A stretch of 64,000 nucleotides of DNA from Rothia nasimurium (GCF_928391935.1 NZ_CAKMTD010000011.1:1-64000), one strand, 5' to 3'. Shown: positions 43,772 to 53,009, counted from the stretch's first letter. The notes: generated from the sequence alone by a model not told the origin. Translations and numbers: made by a program.

Positions 43772-45451
43772 ATGGCTGAGAACCTCAGCGTGTCATCGGC
43801 TGACTATGAGCGGATTCTGCGTCAGCTGAATATTGCTAACGATAATCGCAGGCACCTTGACCGTCAGTTGAGGGCGGCTGGTGATAAGAATCAAAAGCTG
43901 GTCACTGCCCTGACCCGGGCTAAAAATGAAATCGAGCATATGCGGATGGCCCTGGCCCAGGAGGTCGCCCCGCCCTTGAACTCTGCCCTGGTGGTGGCTG
44001 TGAATGGGGCGAAGATGACCTACCAGGATCTTGCTGAGGGCAAGACTCCCGCTGAGGTTGAGGAGAGCCTGGATGTGATGATGGGGGGCCGCCTGGTGCG
44101 GATTACCTGCTCCCCGCTCTTGCCGCTGGATCAGGTTCAGCCGGGTATGACCGTCCTGCTCAATGATTATTCTCAGGCTGTGGTGTCCCTCGGGTTTGAG
44201 GGGTACGGGGACGTCGTGATGGTGCGGGAGGTTCTTGATTCCCAGCACTTGGTGGTTGAGTTACCGAATCAGGCTAAGATTGTTGCCCGCCTTTCGGGGG
44301 CTGTGGACGCTTCTGCCCTGCGGGTGGGCGATACGGTGACCTATGATTCTCGGGTTCAGATGGTGACCTCCCTGGTGCCCCATACGGACGCCCAGGAGCT
44401 GGTGCTTGAAGAGGTCCCGGATATTACCTACGCCCATATCGGTGGTTTGGGGGATCAGATTGATTTGATTCGGGACGCGGTTGAGCTGCCATTCTTGCAC
44501 CCTGATATTTACCGTCAGTACCGGCTGTCTCCCCCCAAGGGTATTCTCTTGTACGGCCCTCCGGGCAACGGTAAGACCCTGATTGCTAAGGCGGTGGCTA
44601 ATTCCCTGGCCGCCCGGGCTGCTGAGCGGGCTGACCGGCAGGAGAAGAAGACCGGCTACTTCTTGAATATCAAGGGCCCGGAGCTGCTGGATAAGTATGT
44701 GGGTGAGACGGAGCGTCAGATTCGCGAGATTTTCTCGGCTGCCCGCGATAAGGCCCGGGCCGGTCACCCTGTTGTGGTCTTCTTTGACGAGATGGAATCG
44801 CTCTTCCGCACCCGCGGGTCGGGCCGGTCCTCGGATGTTGAAACCACGATTGTCCCCCAGCTTTTGGCTGAGATCGACGGTGTTGAAAGCCTGGATAATG
44901 TGATCCTGATTGGGGCAACCAACCGGGAGGACATGATTGACCCTGCCGTCTTGCGCCCGGGCCGCCTGGACGTCAAGATCCGGATCAACCGGCCGAACCG
45001 CCAGGGGGCTGCAGAGATTTTTGGCCTCTACCTGACTGAAGATTTGCCCATTAGCGCCCTAGAAATTGAGAAGGCCGGGTCTAAGGCTGCCGCAGTTGAG
45101 GCTATGGTGACTCGGGTTGCCGATAGTCTGTTTTCTACTGATCCGGCTAACCGGTATATCCTGATTGACCTTGAGAACGGGGTGAGCCGCTGGTTGTTTA
45201 GGGGCGACTTCCTCTCTGGTGCTGTGATTCGCAATATCGTTGATAAGGCAAAGAAGCAGGCCATTAAGGACTTCCTGGCTACCGGAACTGAAGGTATTAC
45301 CAGTGAGCACCTGCTGGAGGCCGTCCGCTCAGAGTTTGAGGACCAGGTTGAGGTCCCCCAGGCTGCTGAAATTGAGGACGTCCTGGCCACCTTGAATATC
45401 CGTATGCGGGTTGTGAAAGTGACGCCGGCCCGTAGCAGAGATCGGTCCTAG
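43772..45451 (+). CDS. arc: Proteasome-type AAA ATPase ARC (Mpa), lacking docking tail
   Basis: 559 residues from ATG at 43772. N-terminal coiled coil that binds Pup (about 10-60), two OB folds (about 80-225), then one AAA domain: Walker A GPPGNGKT, Walker B VVFFDEMES, sensor GATNRED, and arginine residues in DPAVLRPGRLD. It unfolds pupylated proteins. In mycobacteria the chain ends in GQYL-like residues that dock on the 20S proteasome; here it ends TPARSRDRS, with no Gln-Tyr-Leu and no hydrophobic-Tyr-X motif. This fits the missing prcBA genes. Dop starts 9 bases downstream. Confidence 0.94.
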   Translation: MAENLSVSSADYERILRQLNIANDNRRHLDRQLRAAGDKNQKLVTALTRAKNEIEHMRMALAQEVAPPLNSALVVAVNGAKMTYQDLAEGKTPAEVEESLDVMMGGRLVRITCSPLLPLDQVQPGMTVLLNDYSQAVVSLGFEGYGDVVMVREVLDSQHLVVELPNQAKIVARLSGAVDASALRVGDTVTYDSRVQMVTSLVPHTDAQELVLEEVPDITYAHIGGLGDQIDLIRDAVELPFLHPDIYRQYRLSPPKGILLYGPPGNGKTLIAKAVANSLAARAAERADRQEKKTGYFLNIKGPELLDKYVGETERQIREIFSAARDKARAGHPVVVFFDEMESLFRTRGSGRSSDVETTIVPQLLAEIDGVESLDNVILIGATNREDMIDPAVLRPGRLDVKIRINRPNRQGAAEIFGLYLTEDLPISALEIEKAGSKAAAVEAMVTRVADSLFSTDPANRYILIDLENGVSRWLFRGDFLSGAVIRNIVDKAKKQAIKDFLATGTEGITSEHLLEAVRSEFEDQVEVPQAAEIEDVLATLNIRMRVVKVTPARSRDRS

Positions 45452-45460
45452 GAGGGCGCT

Positions 45461-47062
45461 ATGACTGTACGCCGGATTATGGGTTCAGAGACGGAATACG
45501 GGGTTTTTGCCCCCGAGAAGCCGTCAGCTAACCCCACTGTGCTGTCGGCCTTTGTGGTCAATACCTACGACACCCTGTTCAAGCGGGATCTCTCGGCCAG
45601 GTTGCAGACTCGCTGGGAGTACCGCTCCGAGAGCCCCTTGAGCGACGCCCGGGGGTTCGATATGCCCCGGGCCCAGGCCCACCCCACCCAGCTGACCGAT
45701 ACCGCCCGGGAGCTAACCAGTGAGGATATCGCCGCCGAAGCCCTGAGCGAGGCCGGGCATTTTGCGGAGCGCATTGACTGGGACGCTGTCACCATGAACT
45801 CCATCCTGCCCAACGGGGCCCGCTTCTACGTGGATCATGCCCACCCCGAGTACTCCTCACCGGAGGTGACCAGCCCCCGCGCGGCCGTCCTGTGGGACGC
45901 TGCTGGCGATCACATTGCCGCCCAGACGGTCGCAACGATCGCCCAGGTAGCGGCCGGGGGGCAGTCCTCCATGCCCCCGGTTAACCTGTATAAGAACAAC
46001 ACCGACGGCAAGGGACAGTCCTACGGCTCCCATGAAAACTACCTGCTGCCCCGGTCAGTTGATTTTGAGTACCTCACCCTGGTTCTCCTCCCTTTCTTTG
46101 CCACCCGGCAGATCATGGTTGGGGCTGGACGGGTTGGTATCGGCCGGGCAGGGGAGCAGCCAGGCTTTCAGTTATCCCAGCGGGCTGATTTCTTTGAGCG
46201 GACTGTTGGGTTGGAGACCACGATCCGTCGTCCCATGGTCAATACCCGGGATGAACCCCATGCTGCCTCCGAGAAGTACCGTCGCCTGCACGTCATCTCA
46301 GGTGATGCGAACTTATCTCATACCTCCAACTTGCTGAAGTTTGGCACCATGCCCCTGGTGCTCAACCTGATTGAGGCCAAGGCCGCCCCGCCGATCCGTC
46401 TGGCCGACCCGGTTGCTGCTATGCACACCGTCAGCCATGACCTGACCCTGACTGCCCAGCTGCCCCTGGCCGGTGGAGGAAGCATGACGGCTCTTGACAT
46501 TCAGAGGGCCTATCTGGATGCCGCCAAGGAGTTGGAAGCTGAGGTAGATGAGGCTACCGCTGAGATTCTCCAGCTGTGGGAGGACGTTCTGGACGCCCTG
46601 GCCACAAACCCCTTGAGCCTGGCTGACCGCTTGGATTGGGTTGCCAAATACGCCCTGATGAGGTCGTACGTCGCCCAGGGCCTGAGCTGGGACGACCCCA
46701 AACTTGCCGCTATTGACCTCCAATACTCGGACGTCCGCCCCGACAAGGGCCTCTACCACAAGCTCGTTGCCCTGGGGCGCATGAAAACCCTCTTCAGCCC
46801 AGAAGAGATAGCCCAGGCAGCGAGCGAACCACCCCGGGACACCCGCGCCTACCTCCGCGGCAAGCTCATTACTACCTGGCCGGAGGAGGTTGTTGGGGCT
46901 AACTGGGACACCCTCTCCGTCCGCAACCCCCTTTCCGTTGACCTTCACCGCCTCAACCTGGACGAACCAGCAGGTTTTACCGCAGAGACTGTCGAGCCCC
47001 TGCTCACCCTGGAACACGCCGACCAGCTCTTTGCCCGCCTCTCCACCCGTCCAACCCCCTAA
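45461..47062 (+). CDS. dop: Pup deamidase/depupylase Dop
   Basis: 533 residues, Shine-Dalgarno aggagg before ATG. Converts the C-terminal Gln of Pup to Glu and removes Pup from substrates. Glutamine-synthetase-like fold: RRIMGSETEYGVF at the start, the Dop-specific insert loop (about 40-85) that PafA lacks, and catalytic Asp in FYVDHAHPEYSSPE (about 125). KNNTDGKGQSYGSHENYL follows. The gene lies between arc and pup, the usual order. Confidence 0.94.
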   Translation: MTVRRIMGSETEYGVFAPEKPSANPTVLSAFVVNTYDTLFKRDLSARLQTRWEYRSESPLSDARGFDMPRAQAHPTQLTDTARELTSEDIAAEALSEAGHFAERIDWDAVTMNSILPNGARFYVDHAHPEYSSPEVTSPRAAVLWDAAGDHIAAQTVATIAQVAAGGQSSMPPVNLYKNNTDGKGQSYGSHENYLLPRSVDFEYLTLVLLPFFATRQIMVGAGRVGIGRAGEQPGFQLSQRADFFERTVGLETTIRRPMVNTRDEPHAASEKYRRLHVISGDANLSHTSNLLKFGTMPLVLNLIEAKAAPPIRLADPVAAMHTVSHDLTLTAQLPLAGGGSMTALDIQRAYLDAAKELEAEVDEATAEILQLWEDVLDALATNPLSLADRLDWVAKYALMRSYVAQGLSWDDPKLAAIDLQYSDVRPDKGLYHKLVALGRMKTLFSPEEIAQAASEPPRDTRAYLRGKLITTWPEEVVGANWDTLSVRNPLSVDLHRLNLDEPAGFTAETVEPLLTLEHADQLFARLSTRPTP

Positions 47063-47089
47063 ACCCATCCACCCTGAAAGGTAATTCCC

Positions 47090-47287
47090 ATGGAACGTAT
47101 CCAACGCCAAGACACCCAACTCATTGCTGGCCAGCAGGTTGAAGAAGTCACCCTGCAGACCCAGGCCACCGAGGTTAACCAGCAGGCAGTCTCAGAGATT
47201 GACGATCTGCTGGCTGAAATCGACGGTGTACTAGAAGAAAACGCAGAAGACTTTGTCAAGGGCTTCGTCCAAAAGGGCGGCCAGTAG
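47090..47287 (+). CDS. pup: Prokaryotic ubiquitin-like protein Pup (GGQ ending)
   Basis: 65 residues, strong Shine-Dalgarno (aaagg). Disordered N-terminus rich in Gln and Thr, then a helical ARC-binding stretch (SEIDDLLAEIDGVLEEN) and FVKGFVQKGGQ. The C-terminal Gln must be deamidated by Dop before PafA can attach it. In most proteasome-bearing actinobacteria prcB and prcA follow directly; here the next gene is pafA, 33 bases on. Confidence 0.96.
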   Translation: MERIQRQDTQLIAGQQVEEVTLQTQATEVNQQAVSEIDDLLAEIDGVLEENAEDFVKGFVQKGGQ

Positions 47288-47320
47288 GCCCCCGCTCAGC
47301 CCCACCGCAGAAAGGACGAG

Positions 47321-48760
47321 ATGGAACGCAGAATCTTTGGGATCGAAACTGAGTTCGGTATTCGCTATATCCCCAAGGGCTTAGGCCCGCTGGGGCCCGA
47401 GGAGGCCGCCCGTAAACTCTTCAAACCCATCGTTGACACCTGGCGCTCCTCCAACGTCTTTCTGCCCAACGGTGGCAGGCTCTACCTGGACGTAGGCTCC
47501 CACCCCGAATACGCCACCGCTGAAACCGCCTCCATCCGTGATGCCCTGATTCAGGACAAGGCAGGGGAGCTGCTCCTCAATGACCTGGTCAATCAGGCCC
47601 AGGACCAACTTGAGACTGAAGGGTATGACGGCAGTATCTTCCTCTTCAAGAACAATGTCGATTCAGCAGGTAACTCCTTCGGGTCCCACGAGAATTACAT
47701 GCTGGAGCGGAAGGTTGAGTTCTCCCGCCTGGTCAAGTCCCTGATTCCTTTCCTGATTACCCGCCAGATCATGGTGGGGGCGGGGAAGGTCCACCCGGAT
47801 GGCCCCCCGGAATGGGCTGGGCGTGCCCTGGCTCCGGCAGGTCAGCCCAGTTTCTCCTTCTCCCAGCGGGCTGACTACATCTGGGAGGGGTCCTCAACGG
47901 CGACCACGCGGGCCCGTCCTATTATCAACACCCGGGACGAGCCCCACGCCGACGCCTCCCTTTACCGGCGTATGCACGTCATTAACGGGGATTCCAACAT
48001 GTCGCAGGCCACCACCCTCTTGAAACTGGGAGCAACCGACCTGGTTTTGCGTATGTTGGAGGATTACTACCCCCTGGGGAACTTTGAAATCAAAGACACC
48101 GCAACAGCCCTGCGCGTCATCTCCCACGATATGACCGGAACTGCCCTCTTCCCCCTGGCTGACGGAACCGAAACCAACGCCCTGACCCTGCAACGTCACT
48201 ACCATCAGGCTGCCCTCACCTATGTGGGGGACAAGGGGGAACATCACCCCGATGTTGCCTACGTGTTGGATCTGTGGGGCCGGGCCCTGGACGCGGTGGA
48301 GTCAAGGGACACCTCCCAGATTGACACCGAGATCGACTGGGCTATTAAGAAGAAGCTGCTCGATACCCTGATTGCTCGGGGGGCCAGCGGCTACGAGGAT
48401 TCCAAGGTCCAGCAGATTGACCTGGCCTACCACGATATTGATCCGGACCGAGGGGTCTTCGGGGTTCTCAGTAAGAAGGGCCTCGTCAGGAAGGTCGTCA
48501 CCGCCGGTGACATTGAGGACGCCGCCACCCGGCCCCCAGCGACCCGCGCCGCTATTCGAGGTAGGTTCATTCAGGCAGCCCGGGCAGCGGGGGAGCCCTT
48601 CACCGTGGACTGGGTTCACCTGAAACTTAACAACCACCCTCACCTGACTGTGATGTGCAAGGATCCGTTTGCGACCCACAGCGAGCAGATGGAGGCCCTC
48701 CTCGCCCAAGCTGGCCTCGCTGACCGCCTCAGCCCAGAACAGAACCTACCTTTTATCTAA
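47321..48760 (+). CDS. pafA: Pup-protein ligase PafA
   Basis: 479 residues. Joins the Pup C-terminal Glu to substrate lysines with ATP. Starts RRIFGIETEFGIRY; catalytic Asp in RLYLDVGSHPEYATAE (about 55-70); KNNVDSAGNSFGSHENYML; RIINTRDEPHADA-like nucleotide site (as PIINTRDEPHAD). It lacks the Dop loop, separating it from dop. Shine-Dalgarno aaagga. Probably one operon with arc, dop and pup. Confidence 0.95.
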   Translation: MERRIFGIETEFGIRYIPKGLGPLGPEEAARKLFKPIVDTWRSSNVFLPNGGRLYLDVGSHPEYATAETASIRDALIQDKAGELLLNDLVNQAQDQLETEGYDGSIFLFKNNVDSAGNSFGSHENYMLERKVEFSRLVKSLIPFLITRQIMVGAGKVHPDGPPEWAGRALAPAGQPSFSFSQRADYIWEGSSTATTRARPIINTRDEPHADASLYRRMHVINGDSNMSQATTLLKLGATDLVLRMLEDYYPLGNFEIKDTATALRVISHDMTGTALFPLADGTETNALTLQRHYHQAALTYVGDKGEHHPDVAYVLDLWGRALDAVESRDTSQIDTEIDWAIKKKLLDTLIARGASGYEDSKVQQIDLAYHDIDPDRGVFGVLSKKGLVRKVVTAGDIEDAATRPPATRAAIRGRFIQAARAAGEPFTVDWVHLKLNNHPHLTVMCKDPFATHSEQMEALLAQAGLADRLSPEQNLPFI

Positions 48761-48882
48761 GCTGATCCCGGTGAGGGGGTACCCAGCGTCATACAGGGCA
48801 TTATCAGCTCTTGTCCAGTTCTATCGGCTAGTATTGAGCCGGTGAAGACCAGCGCCTAACCCGTGGGCGCAACCCAAGGAAA

Positions 48883-49899
48883 GTGAATTTTGTGAAGAAG
48901 AAGTCAGTATATTTTGCCTCGAGCGCAGCAATCCTTACTCTGGTGCTGAGCGCCTGTGGCGGTTCTAGCTCCGGTAGCAAGCTGTCCGATGTCGAGTACA
49001 CCATGAACGGGTCAACCGCCCAGCCTTCAGTTGCAGCGGAGACCCCCTTTGCAGCGACCGGCACCGAGGCCTACAAGATTGAGGACGGTCAGGGCGAAGC
49101 TATCCAGGACGGCGACAACCTGCTGGTTGATGCAACCGTCTTCAGCGGTGAAGACCTGACCTCTGTTGCTTCAACCTACACCGAAGCCCCCATGATTATA
49201 CCCGTGGGTGAGCAGCTCAAGGCAGCAGCTCCTGAACTCTACGACCTGCTGAAGGGCTCAAAGGTTGGAGTAGCTTTCTCTTACTCCACAAATATTGACG
49301 CTCAGTCAACCTCTACCGCAGAGGCAACTCCTACCGTTTCACCCGGTACCGCAACAAACCTTGAGGTTTACACCGTCACCGGTAAGCTCCTGAAGGAGGC
49401 CACCGGTGAAGACACCAAGCTGAACTCACCCATCCTGAAGGAGTTCTCTGCCCCCGAGGGGTCAGCAGCGACCCTGACCCTGGCAGATGACCGCGGCGAT
49501 GCACCTACCGAACTGAAGTCCGAGGAAATGATTAAGGGCGATGGCGCCGTTGTTGCAGCTACCGACACCGTGTACGTCAACTACGTTGGTGTGAAGTGGT
49601 CTGATGGCGAGCAGTTCGACGGCAACTTCGGTGCGTCCCCCATCAACTTCAAGCTGAACAGCGTTATTGAGGGCTGGCAGAAGGGCCTTGAAGGCAAGAC
49701 CGTTGGCTCCCGCGTCCTGCTCCAGATCCCCAGCGAGATGGCCTACGGTGAAGATACCGGTGAAACCGGCCAGCCCGCAGGTGCCCTGGTCTTCGTTGTA
49801 GATATTCTTGCAACGTCTCCTGAGCGCACCGCACCGTCTGCTTCAGCGACTCCCTCTGCTGAGGCAACCGCAACTTCATCAGAAACCGCCAACCAGTAA
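48883..49899 (+). CDS. Lipoprotein FKBP-type peptidyl-prolyl isomerase
   Basis: 338 residues (or 335 from the GTG at 48892; the Shine-Dalgarno aagga fits neither perfectly). Signal peptide with lipobox LSAC (about residues 24-27) followed by GGSSSGS, so it should be anchored outside the membrane. The C-terminal FKBP domain (about 215-315) has VYVNYVGVKWSDGEQFDGNFG, VIEGWQKGLEGK and PSEMAYGED. The middle (about 60-190) looks like a decayed second FKBP domain. The Ser/Ala/Thr tail is low in complexity. Helps fold exported proteins. Confidence 0.88.
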   Translation: MNFVKKKSVYFASSAAILTLVLSACGGSSSGSKLSDVEYTMNGSTAQPSVAAETPFAATGTEAYKIEDGQGEAIQDGDNLLVDATVFSGEDLTSVASTYTEAPMIIPVGEQLKAAAPELYDLLKGSKVGVAFSYSTNIDAQSTSTAEATPTVSPGTATNLEVYTVTGKLLKEATGEDTKLNSPILKEFSAPEGSAATLTLADDRGDAPTELKSEEMIKGDGAVVAATDTVYVNYVGVKWSDGEQFDGNFGASPINFKLNSVIEGWQKGLEGKTVGSRVLLQIPSEMAYGEDTGETGQPAGALVFVVDILATSPERTAPSASATPSAEATATSSETANQ

Positions 49900-49924
49900 C
49901 CCCTAGATTCGTAGAGGAGACACT

Positions 49925-50326
49925 ATGTCTTTTGGTCAGCGTAAGCTTGATCGTACCAAGCCTGAAATTGATTTCCCCGAAGGCGGCGTCCCTGAAGATC
50001 TCGTCATCATCGACGAGATTGAAGGCGCCGGTGATGTCGTTGAGGCTGGCGATACCGTCTCTGCCCACTATGTTGGCGTTGCCTTTTCTAGCGGCGAAGA
50101 ATTTGATTCTTCCTGGGGTCGCGGCGAACCCCTGCGCTTCCAGGTGGGCGTCGGCATGGTGATTCAGGGCTGGGATCAGGGCCTGCTGGGTATGAAGGTA
50201 GGCGGCCGTCGCCGTCTCGAAATCCCCAGCGATATGGCCTACGGTTCCCGTGGTGCTGGTGCAGCCATTGGCCCCAACGAATCTCTTATTTTCGTTGTTG
50301 ACCTGGTCGATGTAACCAAGCGATAA
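49925..50326 (+). CDS. Cytoplasmic FKBP-type peptidyl-prolyl isomerase
   Basis: 133 residues, no signal peptide. One complete FKBP domain: VSAHYVGVAFSSGEEFDSSWGRGEP, VIQGWDQGLLGMKVGGRRRLEIPSDMAYG and LIFVVDLVDV. 25 bases after the lipoprotein FKBP gene, so likely co-transcribed and derived from an old duplication. Confidence 0.93.
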   Translation: MSFGQRKLDRTKPEIDFPEGGVPEDLVIIDEIEGAGDVVEAGDTVSAHYVGVAFSSGEEFDSSWGRGEPLRFQVGVGMVIQGWDQGLLGMKVGGRRRLEIPSDMAYGSRGAGAAIGPNESLIFVVDLVDVTKR

Positions 50327-50357
50327 TTCAGATTTTCGATGCATAGCTGATGTGTTG

Positions 50358-50385
50358 AGCCCCCGGTTCGTGAGAGCCGGGGGCT
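50358..50385 (+). terminator. Terminator of the FKBP genes, overlapping the pafBC promoter
   Basis: Stem agcccccgg/ccgggggct followed by atcttt. The last stem base is the first base of the pafBC -10 hexamer. Confidence 0.8.
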
Positions 50386-50390
50386 ATCTT
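50385..50390 (+). promoter_or_regulatory. -10 box of pafBC (leaderless)
   Basis: TATCTT, 7 bases before the GTG at 50398; this favours GTG over the ATG at 50392, which is only 1 base away from the hexamer. Confidence 0.45.
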
Positions 50391-50397
50391 TATGTAT

Positions 50398-52380
50398 GTG
50401 ACTAGCAAAGCTGTTGAACGTGCCGTAAGCCTTCTTGACGTCCTTACCAAACGGCCCCATGGAATCACCCGGGATGAGATTAGATTCAGGGTGCCAGGTT
50501 ATGACGAGGCCGGAACAGACAGTGCCTTTGAACGGATGTTCGAGCGGGACAAACAGGTGCTGAGGGCCTTGGGGTCTGACCTAGTCACTGAACGGGTGCC
50601 TTTCGAGGAGTCCGGGTTTATCTACCGGCTTGAGAATTCACCGGGTAGAAGTCCTGACTTCACCCCAGCTGAGCGTGCCCTCCTGGCGACTGCTGCCCTG
50701 GCTTGGGAAGGGACAGAGCTAGAGCGAACGGCTCGTACTGCCCTGTTGAAGATTGAGGCAGGGCGTTCACAGTTTCCTGAACAGGCGTCTTTGTCTGCCC
50801 GGTTTGTGGATCGGGTTGGGTTAGCTGAATGCTTGTCGGCTGTGGCAGATGGTAAGGCTCTCAGGTTCCGGTACCGTTCTCATGCCCAGAGCCCTAGAAC
50901 AGTGGTGGCGTGGGGTGTGGGGATGCGTTTTGGCCACTGGTATGTCGAGGGCTGGGATAAGGGCAAGAAGGCCTCCCGGCTTTTCCGCCTAGATCGCATG
51001 GTTGGTTTAACCCTGGTGACGGCAGAAGGGCCGGCTGCACCAGAGACCTATTCGATTGCTGATTCCCTTGCAGGTTTAGAACCCGATGCTGTTCCGCTGT
51101 TGGCAACAACCATCCACCCGTCACACGGTGGCAGGTCCCAGCACAGGTGGGGTGAGGACGTCCGCGCCCTCCCCAGCTTTGGCCTTGAAGAGTCGGTGCT
51201 CCAGGCTGTGATACAGGGGAGAACCCACTTCCTCCCACCCTCCCAGGCTTTACCTGAAGGGGTAGATTCTGGTTATCAGGACGCTGCCGCTGAAGCCGAA
51301 GCTGCCCTGAGACTCTCCCTGGGCGCCTGGCACGGGGAACCTTACGCGTGCGATATGCCCGTGAAGACATCAGCCTGGAAACCTGTTGCCCCTCAACGAG
51401 TGCGGGAGAGTGCGTCCGACCAACTCATCAGACTGCTTACCATGGTAGCCGTCGTACAGACAACAGGTGGGATGAATCTTGGTGAACTCGCCGACCTCTT
51501 CGACACCACCCCCACTAAGGCCAGAAACCAACTGGAAGGCCTAGCTGCTAGTGTTGGCTTTGAGTCACTGAACCTATCCATCGACGACGACCTCTTCGTG
51601 GAAGTAGGCCGGGAGACAAGCCTCTCGGCCGGTGTGAAGCTGACCGAGGTAGAAGTTCTTGTCCTGGGTCTAGCCTTGGATTTAATGAAGTGCTCCCATG
51701 GAAGTGGCCTGGGCAACCTCGTCCGGGCAAAATTATGGGATTCACTGGGCGACGCGGACGGGAAATCCCTCAACCCGCACTGTGTAGCTGTTGCACCGGT
51801 GGACATCAACCCTGTTCTCCGTCAGGCCCTGGATCAAAAAATACCACTAGAGATTCTTTATAGGTCCCGACGCGGGGAAACTGTCAGGGTCATTGAACCC
51901 CTCAAGCTGATTGTGAACAATGGGCCCAAGTATGTGGTTGCCTGGTGCCGGAAAGCCCAGGGCTACCGTCATTTTTCCCTGGACTCCATCACTACTATGA
52001 CTCTGTGTGAAGACGAGACCTTTAGCGACCGCTTGGATGATCTGGGTGAAACCGGCACCTGGCTCAGTGAGCTCAAGGCAGGTCGCCACCCCAGTGAGCT
52101 CATGGTACTGGCCCTAGACGGGGAGCAGCCCAGCCATGTTAGAGAAGCTGTTGACCTTGAATTGAGGCGGTATTCCACAGCAACAGCCCAGGCAGGCGGC
52201 TGGCATTTCTACAGGGTTCCCCTTGCCAACCAGGACTGGGCCCTGAGCCTAGTGGTGAGGCTCGGGCCGACGGTCCGCATCCTTCACCCTAACCACCTGA
52301 TCCCAAAGGTGCAGGAACTACTCAGCCTCCCACCGGGAACCGACTATGGAATGAGAAGAGAGAACCCCGACAGGGAATAA
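50398..52380 (+). CDS. pafBC: Fused PafB-PafC transcription activator (DNA damage response)
   Basis: 660 residues. In mycobacteria PafB and PafC form a heterodimer that activates LexA-independent DNA repair genes; here both are one chain, as known for Arthrobacter. Order: winged helix 1 (about 1-75), WYL domain 1 (about 145-225, with RFRYRSHAQS and FGHWYVEGWD), winged helix 2 (about 340-420), WYL domain 2 (about 480-570, with EILYRSRRGETVRVIEPLKL and VVAWCRKAQGYRHF). WYL domains bind single-stranded nucleic acid. It is downstream of the Pup genes but has its own promoter. Confidence 0.92.
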   Translation: MTSKAVERAVSLLDVLTKRPHGITRDEIRFRVPGYDEAGTDSAFERMFERDKQVLRALGSDLVTERVPFEESGFIYRLENSPGRSPDFTPAERALLATAALAWEGTELERTARTALLKIEAGRSQFPEQASLSARFVDRVGLAECLSAVADGKALRFRYRSHAQSPRTVVAWGVGMRFGHWYVEGWDKGKKASRLFRLDRMVGLTLVTAEGPAAPETYSIADSLAGLEPDAVPLLATTIHPSHGGRSQHRWGEDVRALPSFGLEESVLQAVIQGRTHFLPPSQALPEGVDSGYQDAAAEAEAALRLSLGAWHGEPYACDMPVKTSAWKPVAPQRVRESASDQLIRLLTMVAVVQTTGGMNLGELADLFDTTPTKARNQLEGLAASVGFESLNLSIDDDLFVEVGRETSLSAGVKLTEVEVLVLGLALDLMKCSHGSGLGNLVRAKLWDSLGDADGKSLNPHCVAVAPVDINPVLRQALDQKIPLEILYRSRRGETVRVIEPLKLIVNNGPKYVVAWCRKAQGYRHFSLDSITTMTLCEDETFSDRLDDLGETGTWLSELKAGRHPSELMVLALDGEQPSHVREAVDLELRRYSTATAQAGGWHFYRVPLANQDWALSLVVRLGPTVRILHPNHLIPKVQELLSLPPGTDYGMRRENPDRE

Positions 52381-52406
52381 GGTCAGGAACTTAGAGCTCT
52401 TCCCTA

Positions 52407-52412
52407 TATAAT
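52407..52412 (+). promoter_or_regulatory. Consensus -10 box before the membrane protein and tatA
   Basis: Perfect TATAAT, 7 bases before ATG at 52420; leaderless. Confidence 0.65.
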
Positions 52413-52419
52413 GGGGTCT

Positions 52420-52767
52420 ATGCCTTGGTGGTTTTGGATAGTCCTGTGGAGCGTACTTGTATTGAGTTCCCTCTGCCTACTAGCCTGGCTACTGTATCTG
52501 GTCTTCCGCAAAGCCATGGGAAGTCTGGACGCGGCAACCGACTGGGAATCACAAATTACAGATTCCCTGGGGTCAGCCTCCGTCCTGAAGCCCCTGCGCG
52601 AGCCGCACCAGCCCGCAATTTTTACCCCGGTTGGTCAGGCTTATTCGGATTACATTCAGGGCAAAAACACTCGAACGCTCGATCGAGCCCGACGACGCTC
52701 CCAGCGTCGCGACGAACTCGGTCAGCCCCAACTCGTCGGAGACATTAAGCGTCTCCAAGAAAGGTGA
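52420..52767 (+). CDS. Small single-pass membrane protein upstream of tatA
   Basis: 115 residues from ATG at 52420 (MPWWFW), chosen because a perfect TATAAT ends 7 bases before it. One membrane helix at the N-terminus (about 3-28), then a charged cytoplasmic tail rich in Arg and Gln. Located between pafBC and tatA, 5 bases before tatA, so it is co-transcribed with tatA. Family not recognised; proteins of this shape recur here in relatives. A role with the Tat pathway is possible but not shown. Confidence 0.75.
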   Translation: MPWWFWIVLWSVLVLSSLCLLAWLLYLVFRKAMGSLDAATDWESQITDSLGSASVLKPLREPHQPAIFTPVGQAYSDYIQGKNTRTLDRARRRSQRRDELGQPQLVGDIKRLQER

Positions 52768-52772
52768 CATAC

Positions 52773-53009
52773 ATGAACATTCAAGGTTGGCACTGGGTCG
52801 TCCTCGTTGTAATCGTCATTCTCCTCTTTGGTGCCCCCAAGCTCCCCGGCATGGCCCGTAGCCTCGGCCAGTCCATGCGTATCTTCAAGTCCGAAGTTGA
52901 CGGCCTGAAGAGCGATAACCAGAAGAACAACACCGCTAACGCCCAGGACACCGTTGTTTCAGGTGAAGTAATCAACAACCCTGACCAGAACAAGGGAACC
53001 CAGAACTAA
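52773..53009 (+). CDS. tatA: Twin-arginine translocase subunit TatA
   Basis: 78 residues from ATG at 52773 (MNIQGWHW; aaagg upstream). Membrane helix, hinge LFGAPKLPGMARSLGQSMRIF with the FG pair, amphipathic helix and a polar Asn/Gln tail. Forms the pore of the Tat export system with TatC, encoded 100 bases on. Confidence 0.95.
   Translation: MNIQGWHWVVLVVIVILLFGAPKLPGMARSLGQSMRIFKSEVDGLKSDNQKNNTANAQDTVVSGEVINNPDQNKGTQN

Noticed and set aside
47288..47320. Possible remnants of prcB/prcA between pup and pafA
   Set aside because: Only 33 bases, which hold the pafA ribosome binding site; no coding remnant.
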